Shown here piece by piece: positions 25,302 to 33,273 of a DNA stretch of 64,000 nucleotides. The DNA is from Sphingomonas sp. SORGH_AS_0879. GTDB taxonomy: Bacteria > Pseudomonadota > Alphaproteobacteria > Sphingomonadales > Sphingomonadaceae. The position numbers and the translations under genes are program-made. The stretch spans positions 506,001 to 570,000 of the forward strand of contig NZ_JAUTBJ010000002.1 of the NCBI RefSeq assembly GCF_030819175.1, written 5' to 3'. Numbering within the stretch: position 1 is the first letter of the stretch; each line of letters starts with the position of its first letter. The notes beneath the pieces were generated by a model. The model saw only the letters and a program-made list of their open reading frames with translations. It had not been told where the DNA came from and made no database searches.

Positions 25302-25408
25302 CCTCCCCATCCCCGATGGGGAGGGGGACCATGCGAAGCATGGTGGAGGGGCGGGGCCCCACGCGAACGGCGATCCCCCTCCGTCAGGGCTCTACCGCGC
25401 CACCTCCC
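25302..25408. repeat. Family B mosaic repeat, interrupted by the IS element
   Basis: It begins CCTCCCCATCCCCGATGGGGAGG and continues with GGGACCATGCGAAGCATGGTGG, then CCCCCTCCGTCAGGG and CCACCTCCC. In the intact copy at 28591 the last element closes as CCACCTCCCC...GGGGAGG. Here that closing palindrome is split by the IS copy, and its other half GGGGAGG lies at 26575. Confidence 0.7.
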
Positions 25409-25414
25409 TTTGCA

Positions 25415-26568
25415 GGATTCCTTTGCGAAACGGCTCATTTGTGACAGAGGATCTGGGCGAGGCTTTCGCTGCAGGGATCCGGTACGGGCCTTGGTCAGCT
25501 TTGGCTGGCCGGTTTGGAGGGGCAGGATCGCTCCGGCTCAGCCAGCGGCAAGGATGGCGGCGCGTCTGAGATTGTAGATGGTGGCAAAGGCGAGGAAGTC
25601 TGCGGCGTTCCGCTCGATCGACAGGCATCTGGTGCGCGCCTTGCCGTAGAGGCGCTTCATGGCGCTGAAGACCGCCTCGACAGGGGCGCGCCGTCTGGCG
25701 ATGAGGTGGTTGCGCCGGGCCTGCCAGCGCGGCAGCTTTGGCATGTAGCGGTGCCGGCGATGCATGATGCGATCCTTGATCCCGGCCGCCTTCAGGGCCT
25801 TGCGACGCGCCTGGCCCTCATAGGCCCGGTCGGCATAGACCGCGCCTTCGTCGCCGCAGACCAGCGCGTCGGCCCGTTCGACATCCTGGACCCTGGCCGA
25901 GGTGAAGGCCAGCTTGCGGATCAGGCCCGAGCCCTCGTCCATGCCGATATGGAAGCGGTAGCCGAACACCGGCTTGCCGTCCTTGCGCGTCCAGTCGGCT
26001 CCCGGCTCCTGGGGGTGCGGATCACCCGGCGCGATCCCGTCCCCGCGCGGGGGCTTGCGGGTCGCCTTGACCACCGAGGCATCAAGGATCGTCCCCCGCC
26101 GCAGCACCAGCCCCTGCGCATCCAGCTGCCGGTTGATCTCGGCAAAGCAGCGCTCCAGCACGTCCCCCGCCGCCGCCGCCGCGCGAAACCGGCACAGCGT
26201 CGTCTCGTCCGGCGTGCCGCCATCCAGCGCAAAGCCGCAGAACCGCCGGAACGACAGCCGGTCGAGCAGCGCCTCCTCCAGCCCGGGGTCCGACAGATCA
26301 TACAACGCCTGCAGATACAGCGCCTTGACCATCGCCAGCGGCGCATAGGGCGGTCGACCCGTCCGACCCTGCCGCAGCGGCGACACCAGCGGCTCCAGCC
26401 GGCTCCAGTCGATCAGCCGCTCGATCCCCGACAGCTTCGCATTCGATCCCAAGCGCGGATCCATCAACGCTTCCACCAGCGATCGCTGCTCGACCATCAC
26501 CATGCCCTCCTGCCCGCACAGTGAATCACTCAACCATCCTCATTGCCAGCCGTTTCGCAGAGGAATCC
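25415..26568 (-). mobile_element. IS5-type insertion sequence, copy 1 (1154 bp)
   Basis: Terminal inverted repeats of 21 bases: GGATTCCTTTGCGAAACGGCT at the left and its complement with one mismatch at 26548-26568. The flanks carry the direct repeat TTTGCA (25409-25414 and 26569-26574), the presumed target duplication. If the IS is one base longer at each end, the duplication would be four bases (TTGC). It contains one transposase gene. It is nearly identical to the element at 55559-56712 and in the same orientation. It sits in the loop of a family B palindrome. Confidence 0.9.
25538..26533 (-). CDS. IS5-family DDE transposase (copy 1)
   Basis: A 331-residue transposase. The N-terminal DNA-binding region has GIERLIDWSRLEPLV, followed by GRPPYAPLAMVKALYLQ. 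The catalytic acidic residues are Asp in TILDASVV, Asp in VYADRAYEGQ and Glu in RAPVEAVFSAMKRLYGK (the Y-x2-R-x3-E-x6-K region). The protein is intact and, by comparison of the two translations, identical to copy 2. The transposition product should be functional. Confidence 0.93.
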   Translation of the reverse strand: MSDSLCGQEGMVMVEQRSLVEALMDPRLGSNAKLSGIERLIDWSRLEPLVSPLRQGRTGRPPYAPLAMVKALYLQALYDLSDPGLEEALLDRLSFRRFCGFALDGGTPDETTLCRFRAAAAAGDVLERCFAEINRQLDAQGLVLRRGTILDASVVKATRKPPRGDGIAPGDPHPQEPGADWTRKDGKPVFGYRFHIGMDEGSGLIRKLAFTSARVQDVERADALVCGDEGAVYADRAYEGQARRKALKAAGIKDRIMHRRHRYMPKLPRWQARRNHLIARRRAPVEAVFSAMKRLYGKARTRCLSIERNAADFLAFATIYNLRRAAILAAG

Positions 26569-26589
26569 TTTGCAGGGGAGGAAAGAGCG

Positions 26590-27885
26590 TTACCGGTTGA
26601 GCCGCAGCCGCAACGCCACCGACTTGGCATGCGCGGGCAACCCCTCGGCATGGGCGAGCGCCACCGTCGCCGGGCCCAGTTCCGCCAATGCCGTCTCGGT
26701 CAGCCCCAGAAAGCTGGTCCGCTTCATGAAATCGAGCACCGACAGCCCGCTGGCGAAGCGCGCCCGCCGCCCGGTCGGCAGGACATGGTTCGGCCCCGCG
26801 ACATAATCGCCGATCGCCTCGGGCGTATGCCGTCCCAGGAACACCGACCCGGCATGGCGCAACCGGTCGAACAGTCCTTGTGGATCGTCCACCGCCAGTT
26901 CCAGATGCTCGGGCGCGAGCCGGTCGACCAGCGGCATCGCCGCCTCCAGCGACTCGACGACGACGATCGCGCCGTTCGCGTCCCAGGCGGTGCGCGCGAC
27001 GCTGGCGGTGGCCAGTTCGGGAATTTGCCGGTCGACGGCTTCGGCGACGCGCGTGGCGAAGTCCGCATCGTCGGTGAACAGGATCGACTGGGTGACCGTG
27101 TCATGCTCGGCCTGGCTCAGCAGGTCGGCGGCGATCCAGTCGGGGTCGTTCTTGCCATCTGCGACCACGACGATCTCGGAGGGGCCCGCTACCATGTCGA
27201 TGCCGACCATGCCGTACACCTGGCGCTTGGCCTCGGCGACCCAGGCATTGCCGGGGCCGGTGACGACATCGACCCGCTGGATGCGGCCCGCGCCGTAAGC
27301 CAGCGCGCCGATCGCCTGCGCCCCGCCGACGCGCCAGACCTCGTCCACCCCTGCCAGATGCGCGGCGGCGAGGACCAGATGGTTGATCTCGCCCTTGGGC
27401 GTCGGCGTGACCATCACCAGCCGCTCGACCCCCGCCACCTTGGCCGGAATCGCGTTCATCAGCAGCGAGGACGGATAGGCCGCGCGCCCGCCGGGGACAT
27501 AGATCCCCGCCGCATCCACCGCCGTCCAGCGCGCGCCCAGCCGCACGCCCTGCGCATCGACATAGTCGCTGTCGGTCGGCTTCTGCTTCTCGTGATAGGC
27601 GCGGATGCGCGCGGCGGCGAGGTCGAGCGCGTGGCGGAGTTCGGGCTCCAGCGCCTCATAGGCGGCGCGGCAATCGGCGAGCTCGATCCGCCAGCCGCTC
27701 TCCGCCAGGTCATGGCCGTCAAACTGCCTGGTGAAGGCTGCCACCGCCGCCTCGCCATCGTCGCGGACCGCGCGCAGGATCACCTGCACGTCGCGCGCGA
27801 CATCGGCATCGCTTTCGCGCCGGGCATCGACCAGTTCGTCGAACGCGGCGGCGAAACCCGGTTCCTGCGTATCGAGACGGATCAT
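26590..27885 (-). CDS. hisD: Histidinol dehydrogenase
   Basis: A 431-residue zinc enzyme that oxidises histidinol to histidine in two NAD-dependent steps. Diagnostic parts are [42 protein letters not shown], the zinc-binding SQAEHD and the catalytic APEHLEL. The ATG overlaps the hisG stop by ATGA, so hisG-hisD are translationally coupled. The IS copy 1 insertion lies just 21 bases beyond its stop and may have removed a native terminator. Confidence 0.96.
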   Translation of the reverse strand: MIRLDTQEPGFAAAFDELVDARRESDADVARDVQVILRAVRDDGEAAVAAFTRQFDGHDLAESGWRIELADCRAAYEALEPELRHALDLAAARIRAYHEKQKPTDSDYVDAQGVRLGARWTAVDAAGIYVPGGRAAYPSSLLMNAIPAKVAGVERLVMVTPTPKGEINHLVLAAAHLAGVDEVWRVGGAQAIGALAYGAGRIQRVDVVTGPGNAWVAEAKRQVYGMVGIDMVAGPSEIVVVADGKNDPDWIAADLLSQAEHDTVTQSILFTDDADFATRVAEAVDRQIPELATASVARTAWDANGAIVVVESLEAAMPLVDRLAPEHLELAVDDPQGLFDRLRHAGSVFLGRHTPEAIGDYVAGPNHVLPTGRRARFASGLSVLDFMKRTSFLGLTETALAELGPATVALAHAEGLPAHAKSVALRLRLNR

Positions 27886-28544
27886 GCGGCGTGCCTTTCG
27901 GCCACGGCGCGGCGGAACGCCTCGACCAGCGGCACGACCTGCGCCCGCGTCTTCATCGCGGCGCGGTTGACGACCAGGCGCGAGGTGACTTCCTCGATCA
28001 CCTCCACCTCGACCAGCCCGTTTTCCTTCAGTGTGCGGCCCGAAGACACCAGGTCGACGATGCGCGGCGCCAGGCCCAGAGTCGGGGCCAGTTCCATCGC
28101 GCCGTTCAGCTTGACGCACTCGGCCTGCACCCCCCGGCGGGCGAAATGGCGGCTGGTGATATGCGGATATTTGGTCGCGACGCGGACATGGCTCCACCCG
28201 CGCGGATCGTCGCTTTCCGCCATCGCGGCGGGCTCGGCGACCGAGATGCGGCAATGGCCGATCTTCAGGTCGACCGGCGCGTAAAGCTCGGAATAACCGA
28301 ACTCGGACAGCACGTCCGAGCCGACGATCCCCAGTTGCGCCGCGCCATGCGCGACGAAGGTGGCGACGTCGAAGGCGCGGACGCGGATCAACTCGATGCC
28401 GGGGACATCGGTGGCGAAGCGCAGCGCGCGGCTGTCCTTGTCGGTGAAGGCCGGTTCGGGCCGGATGCCGGCGGCGGCGAGCAGCGGCAGCGCCTCGGCC
28501 AGGATGCGTCCCTTGGGGACGGCGATGATGAGCGGCTGGACCAT
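27882..28544 (-). CDS. hisG: ATP phosphoribosyltransferase, short form
   Basis: A 220-residue HisG that begins [20 protein letters not shown] and has the PRPP site [15 protein letters not shown]. It lacks the C-terminal ACT-like regulatory domain of long HisG, so it belongs to the short form that needs HisZ for activity and feedback control. No hisZ is in the window. It catalyses the first step of histidine synthesis and is first in hisG-hisD. The start at 28544 matches the family; no strong ribosome site is visible. Confidence 0.95.
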   Translation of the reverse strand: MVQPLIIAVPKGRILAEALPLLAAAGIRPEPAFTDKDSRALRFATDVPGIELIRVRAFDVATFVAHGAAQLGIVGSDVLSEFGYSELYAPVDLKIGHCRISVAEPAAMAESDDPRGWSHVRVATKYPHITSRHFARRGVQAECVKLNGAMELAPTLGLAPRIVDLVSSGRTLKENGLVEVEVIEEVTSRLVVNRAAMKTRAQVVPLVEAFRRAVAERHAA

Positions 28545-28590
28545 GAGGATCGGGGACTTACCCACCCCGGTGGGGGATCGCAATTCTTAT

Positions 28591-28713
28591 CCTCCCCGGA
28601 ACGGGGAGGGGGACCAGCGAAGCTGGTGGAGGGGGCGCGCCACAAAGGGCATCCTGTGGGGCAGCCCCCCTCCGTCAGGCCTGCGGCCTGCCACCTCCCC
28701 GTGCCGGGGAGGA
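28591..28713. repeat. Family B mosaic repeat (intact)
   Basis: About 123 bases: CCTCCCCGGAACGGGGAGG, GGGACCAGCGAAGCTGG, TGGAGGGGGC, a spacer, CCCCCCTCCGTCAGGCCTGC and a closing CCACCTCCCCGTGCCGGGGA. It lies between the hisG start and the end of the L,D-transpeptidase gene. Confidence 0.75.
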
Positions 28714-28718
28714 TTGGA

Positions 28719-29438
28719 TCACACCTTGGCGGCGTAGATCATCCGGCCCGGACCGAGATTGGCGAACACCCGGTCCAGATCGCTTTCGCCGACCGCGAAG
28801 CAACCCTGGCTGCGGCCGAGCATGCCGTGCGTCTTGATCATGTCGCGATTGGCGTACCAGGCCGAATGCACCACGATCGCGCGACCCAGCGCGTTGTCGT
28901 TGGTCGGGTCCAGCCCGATCAGACGCTGCGACCGGCCATGTTTGCCGACATAATAATCGTCGGTCAGGAACGCGCCTTCCGAGCTGGCATTCGAGTTGAA
29001 CGCGTTGGAAAAGCGCTGAAGATAGCCGCTGTGCGATGGGTCCGACCCGCTGCCGTGCGAGACGAGCAGCGAGGTGCTCTTGCCGCTGACCAGATCGACC
29101 AGATGGAGCCGGGGTTCGGACGAGCCGACCGCGAAATCGACGATCGCCATCCGGTCGCGCTGGCGCACCCGCGCGCCATGTTGTTGCAGCGAGGCCATCG
29201 CGGCCCGCAGCAGCGCCGGGCGAACCACCCGCGACGAGGCGAGGATCGGTTGCGCCGGAATGGGCGAGGGCATCGTCGGATGGCTGGGCAGCGGCGGCTG
29301 GCGAACGGGCCGCAAATCACCGGCCGTCAGCCGTTCGCGAGCACCTGCCGCCCCCGGAACCGCGAGCGCACCGGCCAAGACCAGCGCGTTCTTCAGCAGC
29401 GCGCGCCGACCCGGCGCAGCGTCCAGATTATCGAACAT
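28719..29438 (-). CDS. Murein L,D-transpeptidase catalytic domain family protein, exported
   Basis: A 239-residue protein with an N-terminal Tat-like or Sec signal (GRRALLKNALVLAGALAVPGAA). The domain has VDFAVGSSEPRLHLVDL, VSHGSGSDP, GLDPTNDNALGRAIVVHSA and the catalytic Cys in HGMLGRSQGCFAV, which defines the L,D-transpeptidase-like family of about 240 residues. It probably modifies peptidoglycan cross-links in the periplasm. It is divergent from a YkuD-type gene at 29636. Confidence 0.85.
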   Translation of the reverse strand: MFDNLDAAPGRRALLKNALVLAGALAVPGAAGARERLTAGDLRPVRQPPLPSHPTMPSPIPAQPILASSRVVRPALLRAAMASLQQHGARVRQRDRMAIVDFAVGSSEPRLHLVDLVSGKSTSLLVSHGSGSDPSHSGYLQRFSNAFNSNASSEGAFLTDDYYVGKHGRSQRLIGLDPTNDNALGRAIVVHSAWYANRDMIKTHGMLGRSQGCFAVGESDLDRVFANLGPGRMIYAAKV

Positions 29439-29635
29439 TATGATCCTTCAAACCCCAGAAATCCCGCGACTCCGATGTAGCAGAGAAGGGGCGGTTTTTC
29501 TCCCCGTCCCGTCTCGGTTGATCGCTTGGTTCCATCGATTCGGCGAAAGTTCCGCTCCAGCGCAAAAAATTTCGCTCGGCACAAATTGTCTATTGACGGG
29601 TTTAAGAAATTATGAACTCGCCAAGGAAAAGGGAC

Positions 29636-30238
29636 ATGAAGGCACTCGCTCTTGCCGCCCTGCTCGGCGTCACGACGCTGGGTTTCGCCGCACCCGCCAT
29701 CGCCGAAGAGGGGCCGGGCACCGTCACGGTCGCCCAGGCCGCCGCCGCGCTGGCCCCCAACCGATTCGTCTGGACCGATTCGCAGATGACGGCGGTCGAT
29801 CCGGTGGCGCAACCGGTGACGGTGGTGGTCAGCCTGCCGATGCAGCGTGCCTATGTCTATCGTGGCGACGCGATGATCGCCGCCGCCTCGGTATCGACCG
29901 GCAAGGACGGCAAGGACACCCCGACCGGCGTCTTCCCGATCCTGCAAAAGCGCGAAATGCATCGCAGCAATCTCTATAACGACGCGCCCATGCCGTTCAT
30001 GCAGCGGCTGACCTGGGACGGCGTCGCGCTTCATGCGGGCAACAATCCGGGCTTTCCGGATTCGCATGGCTGCATCCGTCTGCCCACCGCCTTCGCCAAG
30101 AAGTTGTTCGCAGTCACCTCGGTTGGCACGACGGTGATCGTCACCGATCAGATGGTTGGGGATCATTTCGACCCGGCGCTGCTGGAAACCGAGACGATGC
30201 AGGCGAATCAGACGCAGATGGCGTCGTTGGAGCGGTGA
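29636..30238 (+). CDS. L,D-transpeptidase (YkuD domain), exported
   Basis: A 200-residue protein with a signal peptide (MKALALAALLGVTTLGFAAPAIA). The YkuD domain starts at VTVVVSLPMQRAYVYRG and includes STGKDGKDTPTGVFPIL. The catalytic motif is HAGNNPGFPDSHGCIRLP, with His, Ser-His-Gly-Cys and Arg. It cross-links peptidoglycan or anchors proteins to it. The ATG at 29636 is chosen for its AAGGGAC site and the signal sequence. It shares a 197-base divergent promoter region with the other L,D-transpeptidase-fold gene. Confidence 0.9.
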   Translation: MKALALAALLGVTTLGFAAPAIAEEGPGTVTVAQAAAALAPNRFVWTDSQMTAVDPVAQPVTVVVSLPMQRAYVYRGDAMIAAASVSTGKDGKDTPTGVFPILQKREMHRSNLYNDAPMPFMQRLTWDGVALHAGNNPGFPDSHGCIRLPTAFAKKLFAVTSVGTTVIVTDQMVGDHFDPALLETETMQANQTQMASLER

Positions 30239-30289
30239 GGGTTGGGCGTGGCCCCGTCGACTGCCCGCGAAGGCAGGCGCTCAGGACAG

Positions 30290-30364
30290 GCTTCGACTTC
30301 GCTCAGGCTGAACGGACGTTGGATTGATCTCCGCCCCTCCGTTCGCGCTGAGCGAAGTCGAAGC
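30290..30364. repeat. Family A inverted repeat pair
   Basis: GCTTCGACTTCGCTCAGGCT at 30290 pairs with the inverted copy ending 30364, with a few mismatches (TTCGCGCTGAG in the right arm). It lies between the YkuD gene and the convergent HAD gene. Confidence 0.7.
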
Positions 30365-30383
30365 GCACGGGATGACGTTTGGC

Positions 30384-31043
30384 CTATGCAACCAATCCCA
30401 ACGCCCGCAACTGGGGCCGCAACGTCGCCTCATCGGTGAAGTGCAGCGCATGAATGCCCATCGCCGTCGCCGCGTCGATATTGGCGCGATTGTCGTCGAT
30501 GAACACCGCCTCATGCGGCTCCAGCCCGAATCGGGCGAGCGCGAGGGCGTAGATGGCGGGATCGGGCTTCACCAGCTTTTCCGCCCCCGACACCACCACG
30601 TCGCGGAACCGGTCGAACAGCGCCGCTTCGCGCGCACGGAAGGGCGGCCAGAATTCATGGCTGAAGTTCGTGATCGCGAACAAGGGCACGCCAGCCGAAT
30701 CGAGCTCGGCGACCAGTTCGTGCATCCCCGGAATCGGATCGCCGATGCTGTCGTTGAAGCGCGGGCCCCAGGCGGCGATCAGATCGCGATGTTGCGGATA
30801 CAGCGCGGTCAACTCCGCCGAGGTGTCGGCGAAGTCGCGTCCCGCATCATGCTGGAAATGCCATTCGGTCGTGACGACATCGCGCAGAAACGCATCGAGC
30901 GCCCGATCGTCCGCGATCAGGCGCCGATACAGGATCCGGGGATCCCAGTCGTACAGGACGCGACCGACATCGAAGATGACGGCGGTCGGCCGATCGGCAC
31001 GCAGTCCGGGCAGGGTGCCCGTCCCGTTCGAATCGATCGGCAT
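30384..31043 (-). CDS. HAD-superfamily hydrolase (subfamily IA, YihX-like)
   Basis: A 219-residue HAD protein. Motif I is AVIFDVGRVLYDWDP, motif II is FAITNFSHE, motif III Lys is in EKLVKPDPAIY, and motif IV is AVFIDDNRANIDAA. Motif I reads DxG rather than DxD at the second catalytic position, as in other members of this subgroup. It is likely a sugar-phosphate or nucleotide phosphatase; the substrate is unknown. It ends 9 bases upstream of... the rpmJ stop lies just beyond its start, on the same strand. Confidence 0.85.
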   Translation of the reverse strand: MPIDSNGTGTLPGLRADRPTAVIFDVGRVLYDWDPRILYRRLIADDRALDAFLRDVVTTEWHFQHDAGRDFADTSAELTALYPQHRDLIAAWGPRFNDSIGDPIPGMHELVAELDSAGVPLFAITNFSHEFWPPFRAREAALFDRFRDVVVSGAEKLVKPDPAIYALALARFGLEPHEAVFIDDNRANIDAATAMGIHALHFTDEATLRPQLRALGLVA

Positions 31044-31052
31044 CAGGGCTGA

Positions 31053-31178
31053 TTAGCCCTGGCGCGCCTTGAAACGACGGTTGGTCTTGTTGATGACATA
31101 GGTGCGGCCGCGACGGCGGATCACGCGGTTGTCCCGGTGGCGATCCTTGAGCGACTTCAGGGAATTGCGGATCTTCAT
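31053..31178 (-). CDS. rpmJ: 50S ribosomal protein L36, type B
   Basis: A 41-residue basic protein beginning [17 protein letters not shown] and ending [12 protein letters not shown]. It is the C-minus form: the four zinc-binding Cys/His positions of the primary L36 are absent, which makes it zinc-independent. Alphaproteobacteria often have only this form. The ATG at 31178 is fixed by family length; the longer open frame upstream is noise. It stands apart from the ribosomal protein operons. Confidence 0.93.
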   Translation of the reverse strand: MKIRNSLKSLKDRHRDNRVIRRRGRTYVINKTNRRFKARQG

Positions 31179-31396
31179 GATCGATTCGCTTCTTTTGAAC
31201 TGGAGGGTGATCTGGAAAGCGTCGCCGCCTAGTGGCAACGACGCGTCAAGTCAAGGTTGGGCGGCTGCTTTGGCGCGTGGGGCATGACATGTGCGTCACA
31301 CGTCATGCATCCGGAACGCGGCCTCTTCCGCCGCCGGATCAACCCCCATATGTCATGCGTTGCCCATCCGTAACATCCTCCAAGGTGCTCCTGTCC

Positions 31397-32014
31397 ATGA
31401 AAGCCCGTTCGCTCCTGATCCTCGCGGCCGCCGCCGGAACGCTGGCCGCCTGTTCCACCACGGGTGGGCGCCTGCCCCCGACCGAGGTGATTCGCTATCA
31501 TCTGGGCGAGCCGATCGCGCGCGGCACGATCCGGGTCGAGCCGCTGTCCAACACCGGCCCCGCCAGCATCGAGTTCAAGACCTATGCCGCCGCCGTGGAA
31601 ACCGCGCTTCTCCGCAACGGCTATTCGGTGGCGCAGGGTGATGCGCAGCCCGATTTCATCGCGACCGTCGCCTTCACCCGCGCCAACCGACTCGGCCCGC
31701 CGCGTCCCTCGCCCTTCTCGGTCGGTCTGGGGGGCGGCAGCTTCTCGGGCGGTCGCGGCGGCGGTGTCGGGCTGGGCGGCGGCTTGAGCTTCCCCATCGG
31801 CAAGAGCCGCCCGCAAGAGATCATCGGCACCGAATTGTCGGTCCAGATCAAGCGCCGCGCCGACCAGTCGCCCATCTGGGAAGGCAGCGCGCGCAACATC
31901 GCGCCGGTCGAGGCGCTGGCCCGGATCGATGCGCAGGCGCAGGCGGCGAAGCTGGCCGATGCGCTGTTCACCAAATTCCCCGGCGAGTCGGGCCGCACGG
32001 TCGAGGTGAAGTAA
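31397..32014 (+). CDS. DUF4136 lipoprotein
   Basis: A 205-residue lipoprotein. The signal MKARSLLILAAAAGTLAAC ends in a lipobox with Cys19. The DUF4136 features follow: SIEFKTYAAAVETALLRNGY, PDFIATVAFT, a Gly/Ser-rich loop, GTELSVQIKRRAD and AKLADALFTKFPG. The function of the family is unknown; it is probably attached to the outer membrane. The start is set by the signal peptide, with AAGG upstream. It lies 4 bases upstream of an M14 peptidase, a likely operon. Confidence 0.85.
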   Translation: MKARSLLILAAAAGTLAACSTTGGRLPPTEVIRYHLGEPIARGTIRVEPLSNTGPASIEFKTYAAAVETALLRNGYSVAQGDAQPDFIATVAFTRANRLGPPRPSPFSVGLGGGSFSGGRGGGVGLGGGLSFPIGKSRPQEIIGTELSVQIKRRADQSPIWEGSARNIAPVEALARIDAQAQAAKLADALFTKFPGESGRTVEVK

Positions 32015-32018
32015 GGGC

Positions 32019-33125
32019 ATGACGCTGACCATCAACGCCTCCTTCGACGGCGGCAATATCCGCCTGGTCGGGATCGAAGGTGACCGTGTCGACCTGGAGA
32101 TCATCGCCGACAAGGATTCGGACTTTTACCAGTGGTTCTATTTCCGCGTCGGCGGGGTGAAGGGGCGGATGCTCACCTTCCGCATCCTGAACGGCGCGGG
32201 GTCGGCCTTCCCGCAAGGTTGGCCCGGCTACCACGTCCGTGCCTCCACCGATCGGCGGGATTGGCGGATGACGCCGACGACCTATGCCGATGGCGTGATC
32301 GAATGGCAGTGGACGGGCGAGTCGGACCTGGTCTGGTTCGCCTATTTCGAGCCCTATACGATGGAGCGGCACCATGATCTGGTCGCCCGGATCGCGGCTC
32401 GGGGCGTCCATCATGAGGAGATCGGCCAGAGCCTGGACGGTCAGCCGATCGACTATTTCCGCTTTGGCGACGGCCCCAAACAGGTCTGGCTCTATGCCCG
32501 CCAGCATCCGGGCGAATCGATGGCCGAATGGTGGATGGAGGGTGCGCTCGACTGGCTGACCGGCCCGGCGGCGGCGGATCTGCTGGCGAAGGCGACCGTC
32601 CATGTCGTGCCCAACATGAACCCCGACGGCACGCGGCGCGGGCATCTGCGCACCAATGCGGCCGGGGTGAACCTCAACCGCGAATGGCATGACCCGACCC
32701 CGGAGCGCAGCCCGGAAGTGCTGTGCGTGCGCAATCGGATGGACCGGACCGGCGTCGACTTCGCCATCGACGCGCATGGGGACGAGGCGATCCCGGCGAA
32801 CTTCATCGCGGGGTTCGAGGGGATTCCGAGCTGGACCGAGGAGCATGGCGCCAAATTCTATGAATTCGGTCGCCGCCTGGCCGCGCATACGCCCGATTTC
32901 CAGACCCAGATGGGCTATGAGAAGTCGAGCGCGGGCCATGCCAATCTCGCCATGTCGACCAACCAGCTTGCCGAGCGGTTCGGCGCGGTGTCGGTGACGC
33001 TGGAAATGCCGTTCAAGGACCATGATCCCAACCCGGATGCGGTGCACGGCTGGTCCGGCGAGCGTTCGGCCAAGCTGGGCGTGTCGTGCCTGGAGGTGCT
33101 GTCCGGGATGATCGGGGAGATTTGA
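32019..33125 (+). CDS. M14-family zinc carboxypeptidase (cytosolic carboxypeptidase-like)
   Basis: A 368-residue M14 peptidase with an N-terminal beta-sandwich domain (about residues 1-125: WFYFRVGGVKG, WPGYHV) typical of cytosolic carboxypeptidase-type proteins. The zinc site is RQHPGESMAEWW (His and Glu) and AIDAHGDE (His). Substrate Arg and Asn are in GVNLNREW. The catalytic Glu lies in SVTLEMPFKDH. There is no signal peptide. It likely removes C-terminal residues from peptides. Confidence 0.88.
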   Translation: MTLTINASFDGGNIRLVGIEGDRVDLEIIADKDSDFYQWFYFRVGGVKGRMLTFRILNGAGSAFPQGWPGYHVRASTDRRDWRMTPTTYADGVIEWQWTGESDLVWFAYFEPYTMERHHDLVARIAARGVHHEEIGQSLDGQPIDYFRFGDGPKQVWLYARQHPGESMAEWWMEGALDWLTGPAAADLLAKATVHVVPNMNPDGTRRGHLRTNAAGVNLNREWHDPTPERSPEVLCVRNRMDRTGVDFAIDAHGDEAIPANFIAGFEGIPSWTEEHGAKFYEFGRRLAAHTPDFQTQMGYEKSSAGHANLAMSTNQLAERFGAVSVTLEMPFKDHDPNPDAVHGWSGERSAKLGVSCLEVLSGMIGEI

Positions 33126-33161
33126 TCCGGGTGGGGGGATGCCTTTTTGGGAAAGCCATCC

Positions 33162-33253
33162 CCTTGGCCTTCGACTGCGCTCAGGCTGAACGGAGCGGGG
33201 GGATTTTGATCCAACGTACCAAAGGCCGTTCAGCCTGAGCGAAGTCGAAGGCC
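33162..33253. repeat. Family A inverted repeat pair
   Basis: Left arm 33162-33194 (CCTTGGCCTTCGACTGCGCT...) and inverted right arm 33226-33253, spacer 31 bases. It lies between the convergent M14 peptidase and phosphohexomutase genes. Confidence 0.8.
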
Positions 33254-33273
33254 ACGACCTGCACGCGCCGGAA

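Noticed and set aside
25514..26524. 336-codon frame inside IS copy 1 on the plus strand (also in copy 2)
   Set aside because: Antisense to the transposase; duplicated only because the IS is duplicated.
26521..28284. 587-codon open frame opposite hisD and hisG
   Set aside because: Antisense to two well-recognised histidine genes; low-complexity Arg-rich product.
29560..29635. Sigma-70-like promoter TTGACG before the YkuD gene
   Set aside because: A -35-like box is present but no convincing -10 lies at 16-18 bases, so I do not list it.
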